64,000 bases of DNA from Lutraria lutraria (Eukaryota; Mollusca; Bivalvia; Venerida; Mactridae), in assembly GCA_964023205.1 (NCBI GenBank), contig OZ026848.1, positions 26,213,912 through 26,277,911 of the forward strand, in the 5' to 3' direction. A program made the position numbers and the translations under genes. Shown here in pieces: positions 50,001-61,070 of the stretch. The notes beneath the pieces were generated by a model that saw only the letters and a program-made list of their open reading frames with translations, was not told the origin of the DNA and searched no databases. Within the stretch, counting starts at the first letter, position 1. Every line of letters begins with the position of its first letter.

Positions 50001-53000
50001 AATTTTAATTTTATCTTGAATATTTAAGCGGAATTGTTTGACAAAGACAAGAGTGATGAGGATATTTCTCTAACCTTTCATACATATGAAAATGCACTAA
50101 AAGATAAAGATGAAGAAGTTACGATGAACAAAGAAATTATAAGAGAGCGAGATACTACAATTGACAACCTTAAACGCGACTTGCATGAACTAAAAGGTAA
50201 TTTTAGCGATTTTATCTCAATCATTCAAAATGGATATAGAATATCCGTATGTCTGCCAAATGTGAATGTTTTATTTTGTTACCAGTTAGTGTGATGCGAT
50301 AAATTAATGGACAGTATAGTCTGAGTTGTAGCGTAAACGCCATGTTATTGTGTGTAATAATCCAAATTTATCATCAACGGACTTAAATAAATTGTTTGTT
50401 AATGATGATGATAAGATTAACCTAGTGTGTTACACTGATGATACTAAATGAAATATTTTGAAAGGCAAACATGAAGAGATTAACAAAAATGGTATGAAAC
50501 AACAGGATGAAAACAACATTCTGAATACTAAACTCGCTGAAAGAGACTTGGAGTTAGAGAATGAAAGATCATTGGTAGAAATGTATACTACAAAGTACTA
50601 TAGCTCAGTAGAAGATATTCAAAACCTTTGTCGTAAGTATTCCATCTTCTAATGTTATTATTTAAATCGATCGTTTATTTCTTGTAAGCAATGTGATGCT
50701 TGTTTGTTTGTATTAAATGGCATTTTAGAGAGTCATATGTACTTAATGAAATCGATACACTCTTTAGCTAATTTGAGATATTTTGAAAACCCTTTACTAC
50801 ATTGCTCAAATTTAGGCTAAGCAAAATAAGATTAGGCATTTCGGAAAATTAGCGTAGAAATAGATTTTCGAAAAAAAAATTAAAGTTAAATATTTACTGT
50901 GTTTTAGTACAATTGTCTCAATGCCAGAATGAAAATTCCTCACTTCAACAATGTGTGGTTACAATGAAAGAGGCATGGCCATATAAATTGGAAGCAGAAC
51001 AGTGTTTATTAATCTCAGAGCTTCAGACTATGAAGGAAAATAAGATAAAGACGGATCAAGAACAAAACAGGATTTGTGGTATGTTTCAATGATATTAATG
51101 ATGATTTTTTGCCTTAAATTGTGGTTGTTAAATGAAACTGACAATTCATGAAACATTTTCCTTTTCAAAATATCCATGAAGATCTGCCCTCAATGTAATT
51201 TTGAGCATTTGTTTGGATGGTACCAAAAAAACTACCAAATGTATGAAATACAATCGTGTCATAGACATCTTTTTAAATCTGAGTGGATAGAATTATGGTC
51301 TGATAATAGGTATACAGGTTTAATAGTTTAAATTCATACTGTTATTCTGAAATTCTGAATATTCTAACCCTGGACAAATGTACTGGACACGCCAGGCGAA
51401 CAAAATCTACTGATACTGTATGTTTACTTTGTTTGGTCCAGGCGAAACGAAAATTGTTGACATATTTCTTGTTTTAAAATCTGGTTCGTACATGAACTCA
51501 TTATTTATGATTTCATAAAATTATACAGCAATAGTAAGAACTCATAAACAACAATACTTGTAACAAGGAAATGTACATATGACTATTGTCAAAATTTAGA
51601 AAATTATTGTTTAGGGGCAATTTGTTTTTCAAAAATTGCCCAGTTAATCTGTTTATGTTTGATAGAATCCTCATTTTTGTCAACAGATCTGAAACCTTAA
51701 TAAGTGATTAAAAAAACTACCATATAATGTTAATTTTGATACTGACATTGTAATATTCTTTATAGCATTTTTGATCACGCGATCAGCATTGTCATGGTCC
51801 CGAGCATTTTTAAAGCAAAGGGTCGTTATGTATATCTCACGTTTACTGCCAAGCAACAAAATTACTCACCAGTAAAATTTAGCTAAATTGTTGCATAAAT
51901 GTTGTTACAAACTTTATTTTCAGACGAACTGGTCAAATGGAAAAAAGGTCATGCATTTCTTCAGCAAGCCAAGGAACAACACGAACTTTTAATTCAAGAA
52001 AAGGAAAAGAAAATACATACCTTGGAGCTGACACTACAAGACGAAAAGTCGAAAGGAGTTAGGTTGGAATCGTCTTTAAAGAACCTTTCCAGTAAGTGAT
52101 GCTTTCTAGGTATAAAATATATATTAATAATGCTACTTTTTTGCCTTGACTTTTTATATATTCATGTGTTTATTAAGGAATCCAAAAAAATGTGCTGCAA
52201 AAAGTAACGATAATTACCCGTTTGGCAAAGGTTGAAGTCGTTGCCAATCATATGCACAAGTGAAATGATAGGGAAATCATAATTTATGATCGTCCAAATG
52301 TTAACATAATTGCGACACTTATTCAATTATTTATTATAAACGCTAACGCTAACATTCCACTTTCCACTTCCGTACATGTGTGGCTGAACATCTGTGCTGT
52401 CAAAATCCCATTGGAGAAATCATACCACTTTGATGTATACGTTCTGAATCCATTCAATAAACATAGTTATCTTTTTATACATTATGAAACAATTCGTGTA
52501 AAAACGTCGTACATAATATATCTTGATTCTTGATACAAGTTCATTTTCCTTTGTGCTATCAAGTACATTACGTTAGATCAAAGTGTATTTATTTCACTGT
52601 TTAGATCGATAGAACATCATTTCTAGAATGTAACAAGAGAGATGTCTAAAACAGTTGGTGTGAATTTGTATTTTACTCGTTATGTAAAGTTGAACTAAAT
52701 CGTGACATTTTTATAACATAACTACTAAAATTGTAAGCTTTGCAAGATGTTTTTCTCCCAGAAGTGTTACCTCTTGTTGTGTGATCGTCTCTTTTACCTT
52801 TTGTGATGATTATTTTTGTCCTCTCATTTGGTCTTGTTTTAAGTCAGATTGATCCTGGCACTTGATCTTATGCACCTTTATCTTTACACATTAATCATTT
52901 TAAGAAAGGTGTTTTAAGGTTAAGAAGAACTGAATGAATCAATCTGTTCTCTGCCATATTGTCTCTGCATTGCATAAACCGTACGTATAAGAGTTTGGTT

Positions 53001-56000
53001 TGACACATTGAGTTGATCTCAATGTATGAGCTTCAAAATTTCCTATCATATTCAATGTATTGTCATTATTCATTAAAATTAGCCAAATAATGGCTTGATT
53101 GTAAGTAGGTATAAATATATCTAGTTACATATCAGTTAATTAGATAACTAGTCATCTTTAAACTTTCAGCCGAAATTTCAAACCTCCATGATCAGAATAT
53201 ACAATCACAAAACACCATTTCTTCCCTTCGTGATTCGTGTAATGAACGTGACATGAAAATCAGTCATTTAGAAGGTACACTCGAACAACGTGACGAATCA
53301 ATAGCCAGGCTTGAGAGTCAGTATGAAATATTATCAGGTATGGACCCCAGTAAATCCAGAGTGGTTTGTTTTCTTTTCATATTTCTATGTACAGTGCAGC
53401 CTGTCCAAAGCAACATCCTTTGTGAGTAGCAAAATTATATTGTTGTTGAGAGGTAGTTGCTCACAAGAGGTTAAATTAAATCCTTCTGTGGGAAAAATCA
53501 TGTTGTTGTTAAAGGGAGGTTGTTGCTAAAGAGAGCGCCGCTCTGGAGAGGTTGTACTGTACTTTAAGGTTTACTAAATATTCTAGTTTCAAGCTTATTG
53601 GAATTGTTCAAAAAGCGCCATTGCATAATTATAATGTAATATATCTGAATATTAAGTAAGACAGTGACTGTTAAACATATTAATACAATTCAACGATCCA
53701 TTATAAAACTTTTACAGGATTTCAGCTTTAAGGGAGTGCGGTACTTAGGAGTTTTACTGTATTTTTTGTGGAAATTGAAAATTTGTATTTATTTGCTTAA
53801 GTGTTTTTAGCTCACCAGAGCACGAATGTGCTCAGGGTGAGCTTTTGTGATCACCCTGCGTCCATCGTGCGTCGTGCGCCGTGCGTCGTTACGTGGCGTC
53901 CATGTTTACTTAAAACAACATCTCCTCCTACACCGCTATGCCGATTGCAACTAAACTTTGCTAGAATGATCCTTGGGTGGTCCCCTTTCAAAGTTGTTCA
54001 AAAAATTAAATTTCATTAAAAACTCTGGTTGCTATGGCAACAAATAGATAAAACTTAAAAAATCTTCTTGTCCGAAACCACAGGGCCTAGAGCTGAGATA
54101 TTTGGTATGTAGCATTGTCTAATGGAACTCTACAAAGTTTGTTCAAATTATTCCCCTGGGGTCAAAATTGGCTCCGCCCTGGTGGTAACTTGATTTTATA
54201 TAGACTTATATAGGAAATTTAAAAAATCTTCTTGTCAAAAACTACAATGCCTAGAGCTTTGATATTTGGTGTGTAGCATAGTCTAGTGGACCTCTACCAA
54301 GTTTGTTCAAATTATTGCCCTAGGGTCAAAATTGGCCCCGCCCCGGGGGTCAATTGATCTATATAGACTTATATAGTAAAATTTAAAAAATCTTCTTCTC
54401 CGAAACCACAAGGCCTAGAGCTAAGATATTTGGTATGTAGCATTGTCTAGTGGACCTCTACCAAGTTTGTTCAAATTATTGCCCTAGGGTCAAAATTGGC
54501 CCCGCCCCGGGGGTCACTTGATTTATATAGACTTATATAGTAAAATTTGAAAATCTTCTTCTCCGAAACCACAAGGCCTAGAGCTAAGATATTTGGTATG
54601 TAGCATTATCTAGTGGACCTCTACCAAGTTTGTTCAAATTATTGCCCTAGGGTCAAAATTGGGCCTGTCCTGGGGTTTATTCTATTTTATATAGGAAAAT
54701 TTAAAAAATCTTCTTCTCCAAAACCACAAGGCCTAGAGCTAAGATATTTGGTATGGAGCATTGTCTAGTGGACCTCTACCAAGTTTGTTCAAATTATTGC
54801 CCTAGGGTCAAAATTGGCCCCGCCCCGGGGGTCACTTGATTTATATAGACTTATATAGTAAAATTTAAAAAATCTTCTTCTCCGAAACCACAAGGCCTAG
54901 AGCTAAGATATTTGGTATGTATCATTATCTAGTGGACCTCTACCAAGTTTGTTCAAATTTTTGCCCTGGGGTTAAAATTGGCCCTGCCCAGGGGTTTATT
55001 CTATTTTATTTAGGAAAATTAAAAAAATCTTCTTCTCCGAAACCACAAGGCCTAGAGCTAAGATATTTGGTATGTATCATTATCTAGTGGACCTCCACCA
55101 AGTTTGTTCAAATTTTTGCCCTGGGGTTAAAATTGGCCCCGCCCAGGGGTTTATTCTATTTTATTTAGGAAAATTTAAAAAATCTTCTCCGAAACCACAA
55201 GGCCTAGAGCTAAGATATTTGGTATGGAGCATTGTCTAGTGGACCTCTACCAAGTTTGTTCAAATTATTGCCCTGGGGTCAAAAGTAGCCCTGCCCTGGG
55301 GTTTATTCTATTTTATATAGGAAAATTTTAAAAAATCTTCTCCGAAACCACAAGGTCTAGAGCTAAGATATTTGGTATCTAGCTTTGTCTAATAGACCTC
55401 TTTTAAATCTGTTCATATAATGGCCATGGGATAAAAAACGGCCCGGATGGGTCACTTGATCTTACTTGGACTCGTATAGAAAACTTCAACAATTGACCTT
55501 TTCTCCTGGTGAGCATTTATAGGGCCATCATGGCCCTCTTGTTATGTCACTTGTGGTTTATTTTGGTTAGTAAGATGTATTAAGTTTCCGGGGTGGATAA
55601 CCAATACAAATAAAACGTATTAGCCACTTAGATTCATTTATAATATTCATGTTATTATCTTGTCTTCATTGCATTTTATAGTTCATGCCTGAGTATCTAT
55701 ATAATTTTGTATATGTCATGTGTATTTCCATCTGATATTTTCTTGATTGCAGCAAGTCAGAGTCGGCTGATAGCCACACATGAAAATGTCTCAAAACAGT
55801 GTACAGATCACATAAACAACGTTCGAGTAATGGAAGAAAAACTGAAAATAGCGCAAGGTATGTCTGAAATACTGGATGATAACGTATAATGTTCTACATA
55901 AACCAAACGTAATGACTGACATCTGTAGTACATATAGCATTATAGCATAAGATAAATTTGTTGTATTTCGAATTGACCGTTCACACCGTTTTCAGAATAA

Positions 56001-58878
56001 TATGTTTATTAATATTGCAAATTGGATTAATATGAATGAAGCATGCGGTCTGTAGCATAGGTTAAACCACTTTTAGCAACATTGCAATTCGAAACATATG
56101 TATTCACTAAATCTTAGTAAACTTCCTTCAGTCTGACGTATTATCATGGAAGTATACAAATTAAAAGTAGTAACATTGTGACTCTTGAATTAGGCCTTTG
56201 GTGGGTGATGTTCGTTTTAAAAATCATGTACCACAATTCATTCTGTCAACAATTCAACAAATATCTATTTGAACAAACCTGTATCATATAGTATGGCGTA
56301 ACAAGTAGGTTTTCGCAGTATATGCATAGTAACGAAAGATCACCGTATTTTACAAAAAAAGACAAAATTACTGTGTGATAATCTGTTCGTGGCTTATTGC
56401 TAGAAAAAAATCGATTATATAGCAAAATTGTCAGACGGTCTGTTAACTTATCTTCTTGAATAATGAGCGTGCGCAAATCGAAACGGTGCAATACATAAAA
56501 TACCACTGAAAACTCTTATCACGAAAACTTGTTACTTGGCCATACTAAAATATAAAATATTTAAATTTTTAGAAGAACTGCAGGAAGACAAAGAGGCGTA
56601 CAGGTTCTGTAAGGAATTCCAACAACGTGTGCATGCAGCAAGATTAAACAGAGGCAACGAGGATTCTTTTGAACGAAGTTTCCGAGAAAGAATTCCTGGA
56701 GAAGATTTTATCGACTGTCTTCAAAAAGAAAACCTTGATATGAAGGGTTAGAACACACAAAACTTTCGTTCTCACGTAACACTAAAAAATAAGCAAATGA
56801 AATTAGAATTCTTAATGACAACATGTCGTAATATGTTTATTCGTTTGAATTTATGTTAATTAAATATTATTCATGTCAACAAATAAATTAATTTAATTCC
56901 TAAATGATTAATTAGATTCATTGAATCAAAGGCTGTTCAGAGAAAGTGGGATGTTGTATAACTTTTCATTACATACAGTTCAATATTTTGTTTCTTATAA
57001 ACTTCCGTCATTTTTTTCTCTTCTATGTCTAATTCACAGTTAATAATTCATACGTCCATTGTGGAACATTGTTTTTATTCAAGGATAATATCTTTCATTA
57101 CTGCATGCATATATATTTGAAATTGATTCAATTATAATAGTTTTTGTTTTTTATTTGTTGTTATTATATCAAAACAAAATTATGTCTATGTTATATTAAG
57201 TAAAATACAGTTAAATTCAAATTTCAGATGATTTGTCTGTAATTACTTTGGAAACCCATAATCTTCAAAAAACGGTCAGACAACAGAAAGATCTTAACAA
57301 ACAGCTTAAGAAACAACTAAACGAATACAAAGGTATTATATTATTATTATCATGAAGTTAACCCAAAAAGCATCAAGTGTATCAAGTTAAATGGAAATTA
57401 CCAACAGTGCTTCGGAAAAAACGGTACAAATGGGTGATCCCTCATTCATACTGCAAGAAAGAATGCACAAAACAGCACGAACAACTTAACATGCACAACA
57501 CAGCATGAACATTGTAAGACTTAGGAAATTAATTAGGATTATTTTATTATCTATAAATACAATAAATAAAATGTTAATTGGGTTAAAGCCTGAATGATTT
57601 TGACACATAAATATCATGTTTAATGATGTGACATCATAATGTCCCAATCTAAAACTAAAATCAGTTCAATATTCGGTCATATCCCTAAAAGTATATAATA
57701 GCTGGTATAGAGTGTTGGTGAATGCCATGTTGATGTACAGCGGGGTGTCAGCCAGCTGCGTTTTTTATAAAACAGCCTTAGAAAGTCTGGGCAAATGAAA
57801 ATATCCAACAAAGACCTATATCATAATTTGTAAAGAAAATATGGAAATGTTTTTAATCTATTTGAAGTTCACTAAATGCACATTTCACTAATTTCCTTTA
57901 AATATGTACGTGTACCTGTAATATCACATGACCTTTTTATCTTCTTTTCAGAGAGGTTATTTGAATTGCAAAGGCAATTACACACACGGAAGCAGTTGTA
58001 AGTAATATTGTTTTGTTCACTCCTTCAAATCAACCCTCCTCAAATTAATTATAATATTACAAGATGTAAATTATACACTTCCAGAAATAGATTAGAGTAA
58101 TTGTTATCTCTGTGAATTTGTCAAATAAATAAACTATCCATACTGAATGGTCGAAACCTATATGTAGTATACCATCGGCAACAACTTTGATATCAAGTCC
58201 ACCACCATCATAACAACCTTATGCTGGTGGAACATTATCTTACGATTCCCTCAGTATTTCATTTTGAAGATAAGTTCAACTGCGTCATTAAACCCACAAT
58301 ATCAGTCGCATACGTGGTTCTAATAAAATATTGAGGCGTTACAGTATTTATATTTTTGACATCTCATTGAAGTACAATGGGCGCTTAAAGAGTAGTTCTT
58401 TGAATATTGTTACATGGCTTATCAATTATTTGTTTACATTTAATTAATTGTGAAGTACTGGGGTATTCATAATCATAGATATACTTGGAGGTCAGGGGAA
58501 TTAGTGTGAAGCAGAGCCCTCAAAATATTTTAAACCCGATCTATCTTTGCTACCAGCGGCACCCCCTCTCCGGGAGGCTGTGCCTTACGTGTTGGGTTCG
58601 TTTTTGGGGTTGGGGATTGGGAAGTTTGTATTTTGGGGAAGGTGGATTTTTGTTTGTTGTATTTGTCTGAGAATCCTTTTCTTATCTATATCAAGCAATA
58701 GATCTGCTTAAGCACATACATTTCAGTTTTGAATAAGGGTTTAAGTCGTTCAGTTATTTTCTGATAAGCTTTGCAACGTGGATATGTTTCATTAATTTGT
58801 AAGACTTAGTGCTATCATGCTTCGAGAATTAGTGACATTGATGTATATTTATTGTCTTACAGCTTTCATGATGACTAA
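25964..58878 (+). CDS. Large modular coiled-coil protein (uncharacterised)
   Basis: Gene of about 39 exons predicted to encode some 1,688 residues if all are used. Almost every exon encodes Glu/Lys/Gln-rich helix with Leu or Ile at heptad spacing, so the product should be a long rod. There is no signal peptide, membrane segment or catalytic motif. All exons from 31205 to 57332 begin and end in phase 1, so any can be skipped or duplicated without a frame change. They fall into types A (126 nt), B (135), C (126), D (126), E (147), F (168) and G (138), then a run of unique 3' exons. The stop is TAA at 58876-58878 after RKQFFHDD. I recognise no family beyond a generic resemblance to tropomyosin/myosin-like rods; function is unknown. 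Exon positions are in the segment entries. Confidence 0.8.
26026..30454. other. Long spacer or first intron, little recognisable content
   Basis: AT-rich, with only short chance ORFs. It holds a segment at 26948-27030 that resembles 22164-22250 and a run of 16 G at 28664-28679. If 25964 is the true first exon, this is part of its 5.2 kb first intron. Confidence 0.5.
30455..30794. mobile_element. 340 bp MITE with AAGGCC...AGTGATTTTTTTC ends
   Basis: The left end GAAGGCCAGTGATTTTTTTCC is mirrored by GCGAAAAAAATCACTGAAGG followed by GCCTT. The interior has GGGGAAA and GGGGAAAATTC phrases in both orientations. It is non-coding. Confidence 0.6.
31205..35833 (+). CDS. Coiled-coil gene, segment 1: exons A1 B1 C1 D1 E1 F1 G1 H1 I1
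   Basis: Exons are A1 31205-31303 (KQLKKKCKRFDKLW), B1 31580-31714 (REREDVIKQLETKNEEQ), C1 31916-32041 (AEISGHKDHCLKLQTELS), D1 32803-32928 (NNDLLQKCTEKIECYEHD), E1 33247-33393 (EDNRKKKELIEQNQERLE), F1 33945-34112 (VYDKDRSHKDISLTCQTHE), G1 34512-34649 (EKQKEQDDFQKQLQHKDDD), H1 35103-35228 (C type) and I1 35708-35833 (D type, EKDDTLQKYAEKVECHEND). Each is flanked by AG and GT, stays open only in phase 1 and keeps heptad-like Leu/Ile spacing. A1 is 33 codons against 42 in its relative A2 and seems to have lost or split off its start. Confidence 0.8.
31360..31808 (+). repeat. B-exon duplication, copy 1 (partner 37418-37887)
   Basis: It spans from GTCTTGTCCCATGTATTACA to GTCACGTAGATA, including exon B1. 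By eye the two copies are almost identical. Confidence 0.85.
31816..36240 (+). repeat. Tandem segmental duplication, copy 1
   Basis: Starts at AAACTAGTTACTAAATACAC and ends near GGTATATCCTGAA. It aligns with 38643-43139 through exons and introns. Displacement grows from 6,827 to about 6,911 and returns to 6,898, showing several indels, for example about 65 bases between F and G. Confidence 0.85.
36232..36830 (+). repeat. Smaller direct duplication, copy 1 (partner 38283-38885)
   Basis: It includes the CCTGAAAATGTGTGTTTGTG segment, a G run (36320-36333; partner 38381-38395), and exon C2. Displacement is about 2.05 kb. Confidence 0.8.
36688..38220 (+). CDS. Coiled-coil gene, segment 2: exons C2 B2 G2 (rearranged)
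   Basis: Exons are C2 36688-36813, B2 37651-37785 and G2 38083-38220. C2 is nearly identical to C1 and C3, and B2 with its flanks (37418-37887) is nearly identical to B1 with its flanks (31360-31808). G2 keeps the G-type reading frame (EKQKQKDDFFKQLQQKDDD), but its donor is GG instead of GT (38221-38222), where related G exons have GT. Read-through reaches a TGA at 38298. Either G2 is skipped, which would keep the frame, or it makes a truncated isoform. Confidence 0.65.
36985..37417. other. GC-richer insert of unknown nature between C2 and B2
   Basis: About 430 bases unlike the rest of the gene's introns. It contains CCCGGGTTTTGACGCAC facing GTGCGTCAACTTTGACCCGGG, CpG-rich words, ATTGGCT and CCAATGACG (CCAAT-box-like) and TATGCAAATGAGG (octamer-like). 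It may be a mobile element or an internal promoter. Confidence 0.4.
37418..37887 (+). repeat. B-exon duplication, copy 2
   Basis: Includes exon B2. It is joined on its left to the unrelated GC-richer insert 36985-37417 and on its right to sequence leading to exon G2. Confidence 0.85.
38283..38885 (+). repeat. Smaller direct duplication, copy 2 (partner 36232-36830)
   Basis: It shares the CCTGAAAATGTGTGTTTGTG segment, the G run and the C exon (C3) with the partner. The break between this segment and exon G2 is near 38230-38280. Confidence 0.8.
38643..43139 (+). repeat. Tandem segmental duplication, copy 2
   Basis: Second copy of the seven-exon block C-D-E-F-G-H-I. Homology stops at GGTATATCCTGAA, beyond which copy 1 continues into a different shared segment (36232-36830 matching 38283-38885). 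Confidence 0.85.
38743..42731 (+). CDS. Coiled-coil gene, segment 3: exons C3 D2 E2 F2 G3 H2 I2 (duplicate of segment 1)
   Basis: Exons are C3 38743-38868, D2 39634-39759, E2 40079-40225, F2 40791-40958, G3 41423-41560, H2 42001-42126 and I2 42606-42731. Each has a partner in segment 1 displaced by 6.83-6.91 kb, with the introns also conserved, including stretches of near identity. Coding differences are few (for example Asp to Ala in I2), frames and splice sites are intact, and the exon lengths are unchanged. This looks like a recent unequal crossover that is still functional. Confidence 0.82.
43597..49598 (+). CDS. Coiled-coil gene, segment 4: older diverged exon copies
   Basis: Exons are J 43597-43734 (G type, EKEKERHECVEQLKQKDND), C4 44356-44481, E3 45234-45380, G4 45827-45964, G5 46626-46763, A2 47301-47426 (ISDRELLQLKKKCKRYEDS), G6 48154-48291, I3 48946-49071 (D type) and E4 49452-49598. 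Lengths equal those of the same types elsewhere, but the introns are no longer alignable by eye. G exons are over-represented (four here). Decayed exon relics lie between them at 44838-44892 and 48464-48542. Confidence 0.75.
44838..44892 (+). pseudogene. Decayed D-type exon relic
   Basis: GACGAAGTAGATCGAGTGAA followed by GGACCTA matches the end of the D-type exons. The upstream part is lost and no donor follows at the expected point. Confidence 0.6.
48464..48542 (+). pseudogene. Decayed C-type exon relic
   Basis: TTACAGACGGACATATCAGA and AAACAAGAAAGT match C-type exons, and a GTAAGCTT donor remains. The exon start is missing and the C frame hits a TAA within 15 codons. Confidence 0.65.
50029..58878 (+). 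CDS. Coiled-coil gene, segment 5: F3 and unique 3' exons to the stop
   Basis: Exons are F3 50029-50196, K 50465-50632, L 50908-51078, M 51924-52091, N 53170-53337, O 55753-55857, P 56573-56746, Q 57228-57332, R 57952-57997 and S 58863-58878 plus 3' UTR. K to Q occur once each and lack close copies. P (RFCKEFQQRVHAARLN, then RIPGEDFIDCLQKEN) is the least coiled-coil-like and could be a small folded cap. R ends in phase 2 and joins S to finish RKQFFHDD and a TAA. A GTAAGT at 58924 and an AG acceptor near 59119 hint at a spliced 3' UTR. Confidence 0.75.
53390..53561. mobile_element. TACAGTGC-family MITE in coiled-coil gene intron N-O
   Basis: Starts TACAGTGCAGCCTGTCC and ends GGAGAGGTTGTACTGTA, an inverted pair bounded by TA. 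The body TTGTTGTTGAGAGG is shared with the copies in the kinesin introns. Confidence 0.7.
53808..55543 (+). mobile_element. TAGCTCACC...GGCCCTCTTGTT element with internal tandem array
   Basis: It begins TAGCTCACCAGAGCACGAAT, with an adjacent TGCTCAGGGTGAGCTTTTGT hairpin partner, and ends CTGGTGAGC...GGGCCATCATGGCCCTCTTG. The interior 54052-55400 is nine tandem copies of a 150-170 bp unit (next entry). It has no coding capacity. I recall this kind of element as abundant in molluscs; not searched. Confidence 0.7.
54052..55400 (+). repeat. Tandem array, nine units of about 150-170 bp
   Basis: Each unit carries AAAAAATCTTCTTCTCCGAA, CAAGGCCTAGAGCTAAGATA, TCTAGTGGACCTCTACCAAG and a GGGTCAAAATTGGCC block. 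Middle units are most alike; the first and last are most diverged, as expected of unequal exchange. Confidence 0.9.
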
Positions 58879-59620
58879 AAGTCACACAGCAACTACATAT
58901 TGTGTTTGTGGCATTCCCTTTACGTAAGTATATCCTTTTCCATATGACAAAATTGTATTGTCAGTTAATAAACCCTAGAATGTTAGACGACACTTCTCAC
59001 GGAAACTTCTTCATGATATTTTGATGACTTATTATATCTCAGTTTGGATTATTTATGAAACAAGATATTTACATACGTTTATAAATGTGTAAACATGTAT
59101 TTTTTATTCCATTAACAGGGCATATACCATTGTACTCCACTAAGCTTGCAGGAAAGGATTTGTTTGTGACCAACTATGTTGAAATTGTACATAAAGAATA
59201 TCACAAGTATCATTCTCAATGGCTCGAAAGTGTCCTCTTGCACCTTATTATGATGGTGTACATATTTTATACTAGATTGTCAGTTTTACATGTTATTTTT
59301 TGTTTGAATTTTACAGTTTTATCTCGTTTTATTATTTTACACGAATTATTAAATATATTTTGTTCTGAAGTCTAGTCACAAAGTTGAAAGTTTTTAAGTT
59401 GTTTTTGTTTCTTGCTTATGTGATGTTAAAGATACATGACGTTTTACTTCTTTGCACCATTGACTTTATGATGATCCCAAAGCGTTAAAAAACAAATTCA
59501 TCTCTAAAGATGACATTATGTCTATATATGTTTGACTGAAATTATCGTTTTTTAATCGACATTGAACAGAAAAAAGAAACTCTCCAACGACAATTTAAAA
59601 TAATGATACTTTGTATTTAC

Positions 59621-59726
59621 TACAGTGCAGCCTCTCCAAAGCAATACCTCTTGTGAGTAGAAAAAAAATGTTGTTGTTTAGAGGTTGTTGCTCAAGAGAG
59701 GGCTGCTCTGGAGAGGTTACACTGTA
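59621..59726. mobile_element. TACAGTGC-family MITE, short 106 bp copy
   Basis: Starts TACAGTGCAGCCTCTCC and ends GGAGAGGTTACACTGTA, 15 of 17 positions complementary. TA at both outer ends fits a mariner-like TA target duplication. It is an internally deleted form of the approximately 172 bp copies. Confidence 0.75.
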
Positions 59727-60517
59727 CTTTGAAAATGGATCCAAATAGGCGAATTAAAAATTGGTCGGTTAGAATCGTATATAAAGCCATATCTGACTAG
59801 AAATGTTACATAAATTTCAAAAAGAATAAATCACATTGTTTTCGTAACATAACATATTTTCTCGAGTTTAACAAAAAAAAACTGTCTGTGTAATTTAACA
59901 AACATGATTGTTACGAGTTATCAGTATGAACTGTTACCTAACATTTTATTCCACTTTTAAACGATTCAAGCATCGTTTGCTTTACAAATTCAAACATGCC
60001 CTGCTCATTTTCACAAACATTTATAAAAAACAATGCATTTTACCTTGAAAAGGAAGAAAACTATGCCTGATTAATCATTGTAAATAACCATTTTGTTGAT
60101 TTTTAATTTCCAGGTTATCTCCCCTTCATTTCTATTTTAGTTGCTTATCAAAATATACAGGTTGCTTCCAAAATGCCTTGGTTGGGTATGATTCTTATCA
60201 CGTGCAAACAATCATTCTGCTAATAAATGGACGGTCAGATATGAATTTACACACTTTAAGTATGAATGATTTTCTCCATCACGAAATTAGATAAAAGTGC
60301 AGTAGCTTGAAATGATCTTATCAATGTAACCATGTAAGCATATCCAACGATGCCTTCGATTAATTGTTTTATTCCAACCGGCATTGCACAATATGGAAAG
60401 TGTTAAAACCAACAGAGTGAGAGTATTCTCTGCTGAATTGATTGAACTATCTGACCTGGCTGTGCTTGATCGAAATTTTGTTAAAGCAGTGAGTTAGCCT
60501 CGTCAGGGATGATCAGA

Positions 60518-61070
60518 ACGTGTTATATGATACGCTTTTTTAATCAAAAGTATTTTCTTAAATTGCTCACATAATTTTAATGATCAATATGTGTTATATG
60601 TTATGCTTTTTGAAACAAAGACATTGTCTTGAATTGCTCACACATTTTTATCAATATGTGTTATATGATATATTTTTTAAATCAAAAATATTTTCTTAAA
60701 CTGTTTACACATTTTTATCAACATAATTATATTATATGATATGTTTATTTAAATCATAAGTTCTTTTCTTAAATTGTTCACACAATATTATGATGATCAA
60801 TATGTGTTTTATGGTATATTTATTTAAATCAAATATATTTTCCTACATTGTTTACACATTTTGATTAATATACATGTGTCATTCGATATATTTATTTAAT
60901 ATATGAATATAATTTTCTTAAATTGCTAACACATATTGATTAATATGTGTTGTATGTTTTGCTTTTTAAATCAAATGTATTTTCTTAAACTGTTAACACA
61001 TTTTGAACAATATACATGTGTTATGTGATATGTTGTTTTAAATCAATGGTATTTTCTTAATTTAGTCATA
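60518..61070 (+). repeat. Satellite-like array, about eight units of 68 bp
   Basis: Each unit follows the pattern TGTTATATGATATG, TTTAAATCAAA, TATTTTCTTAAATTG, CACACATTTT, then ATCAATATG. Units vary by several substitutions and small indels. Confidence 0.85.
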
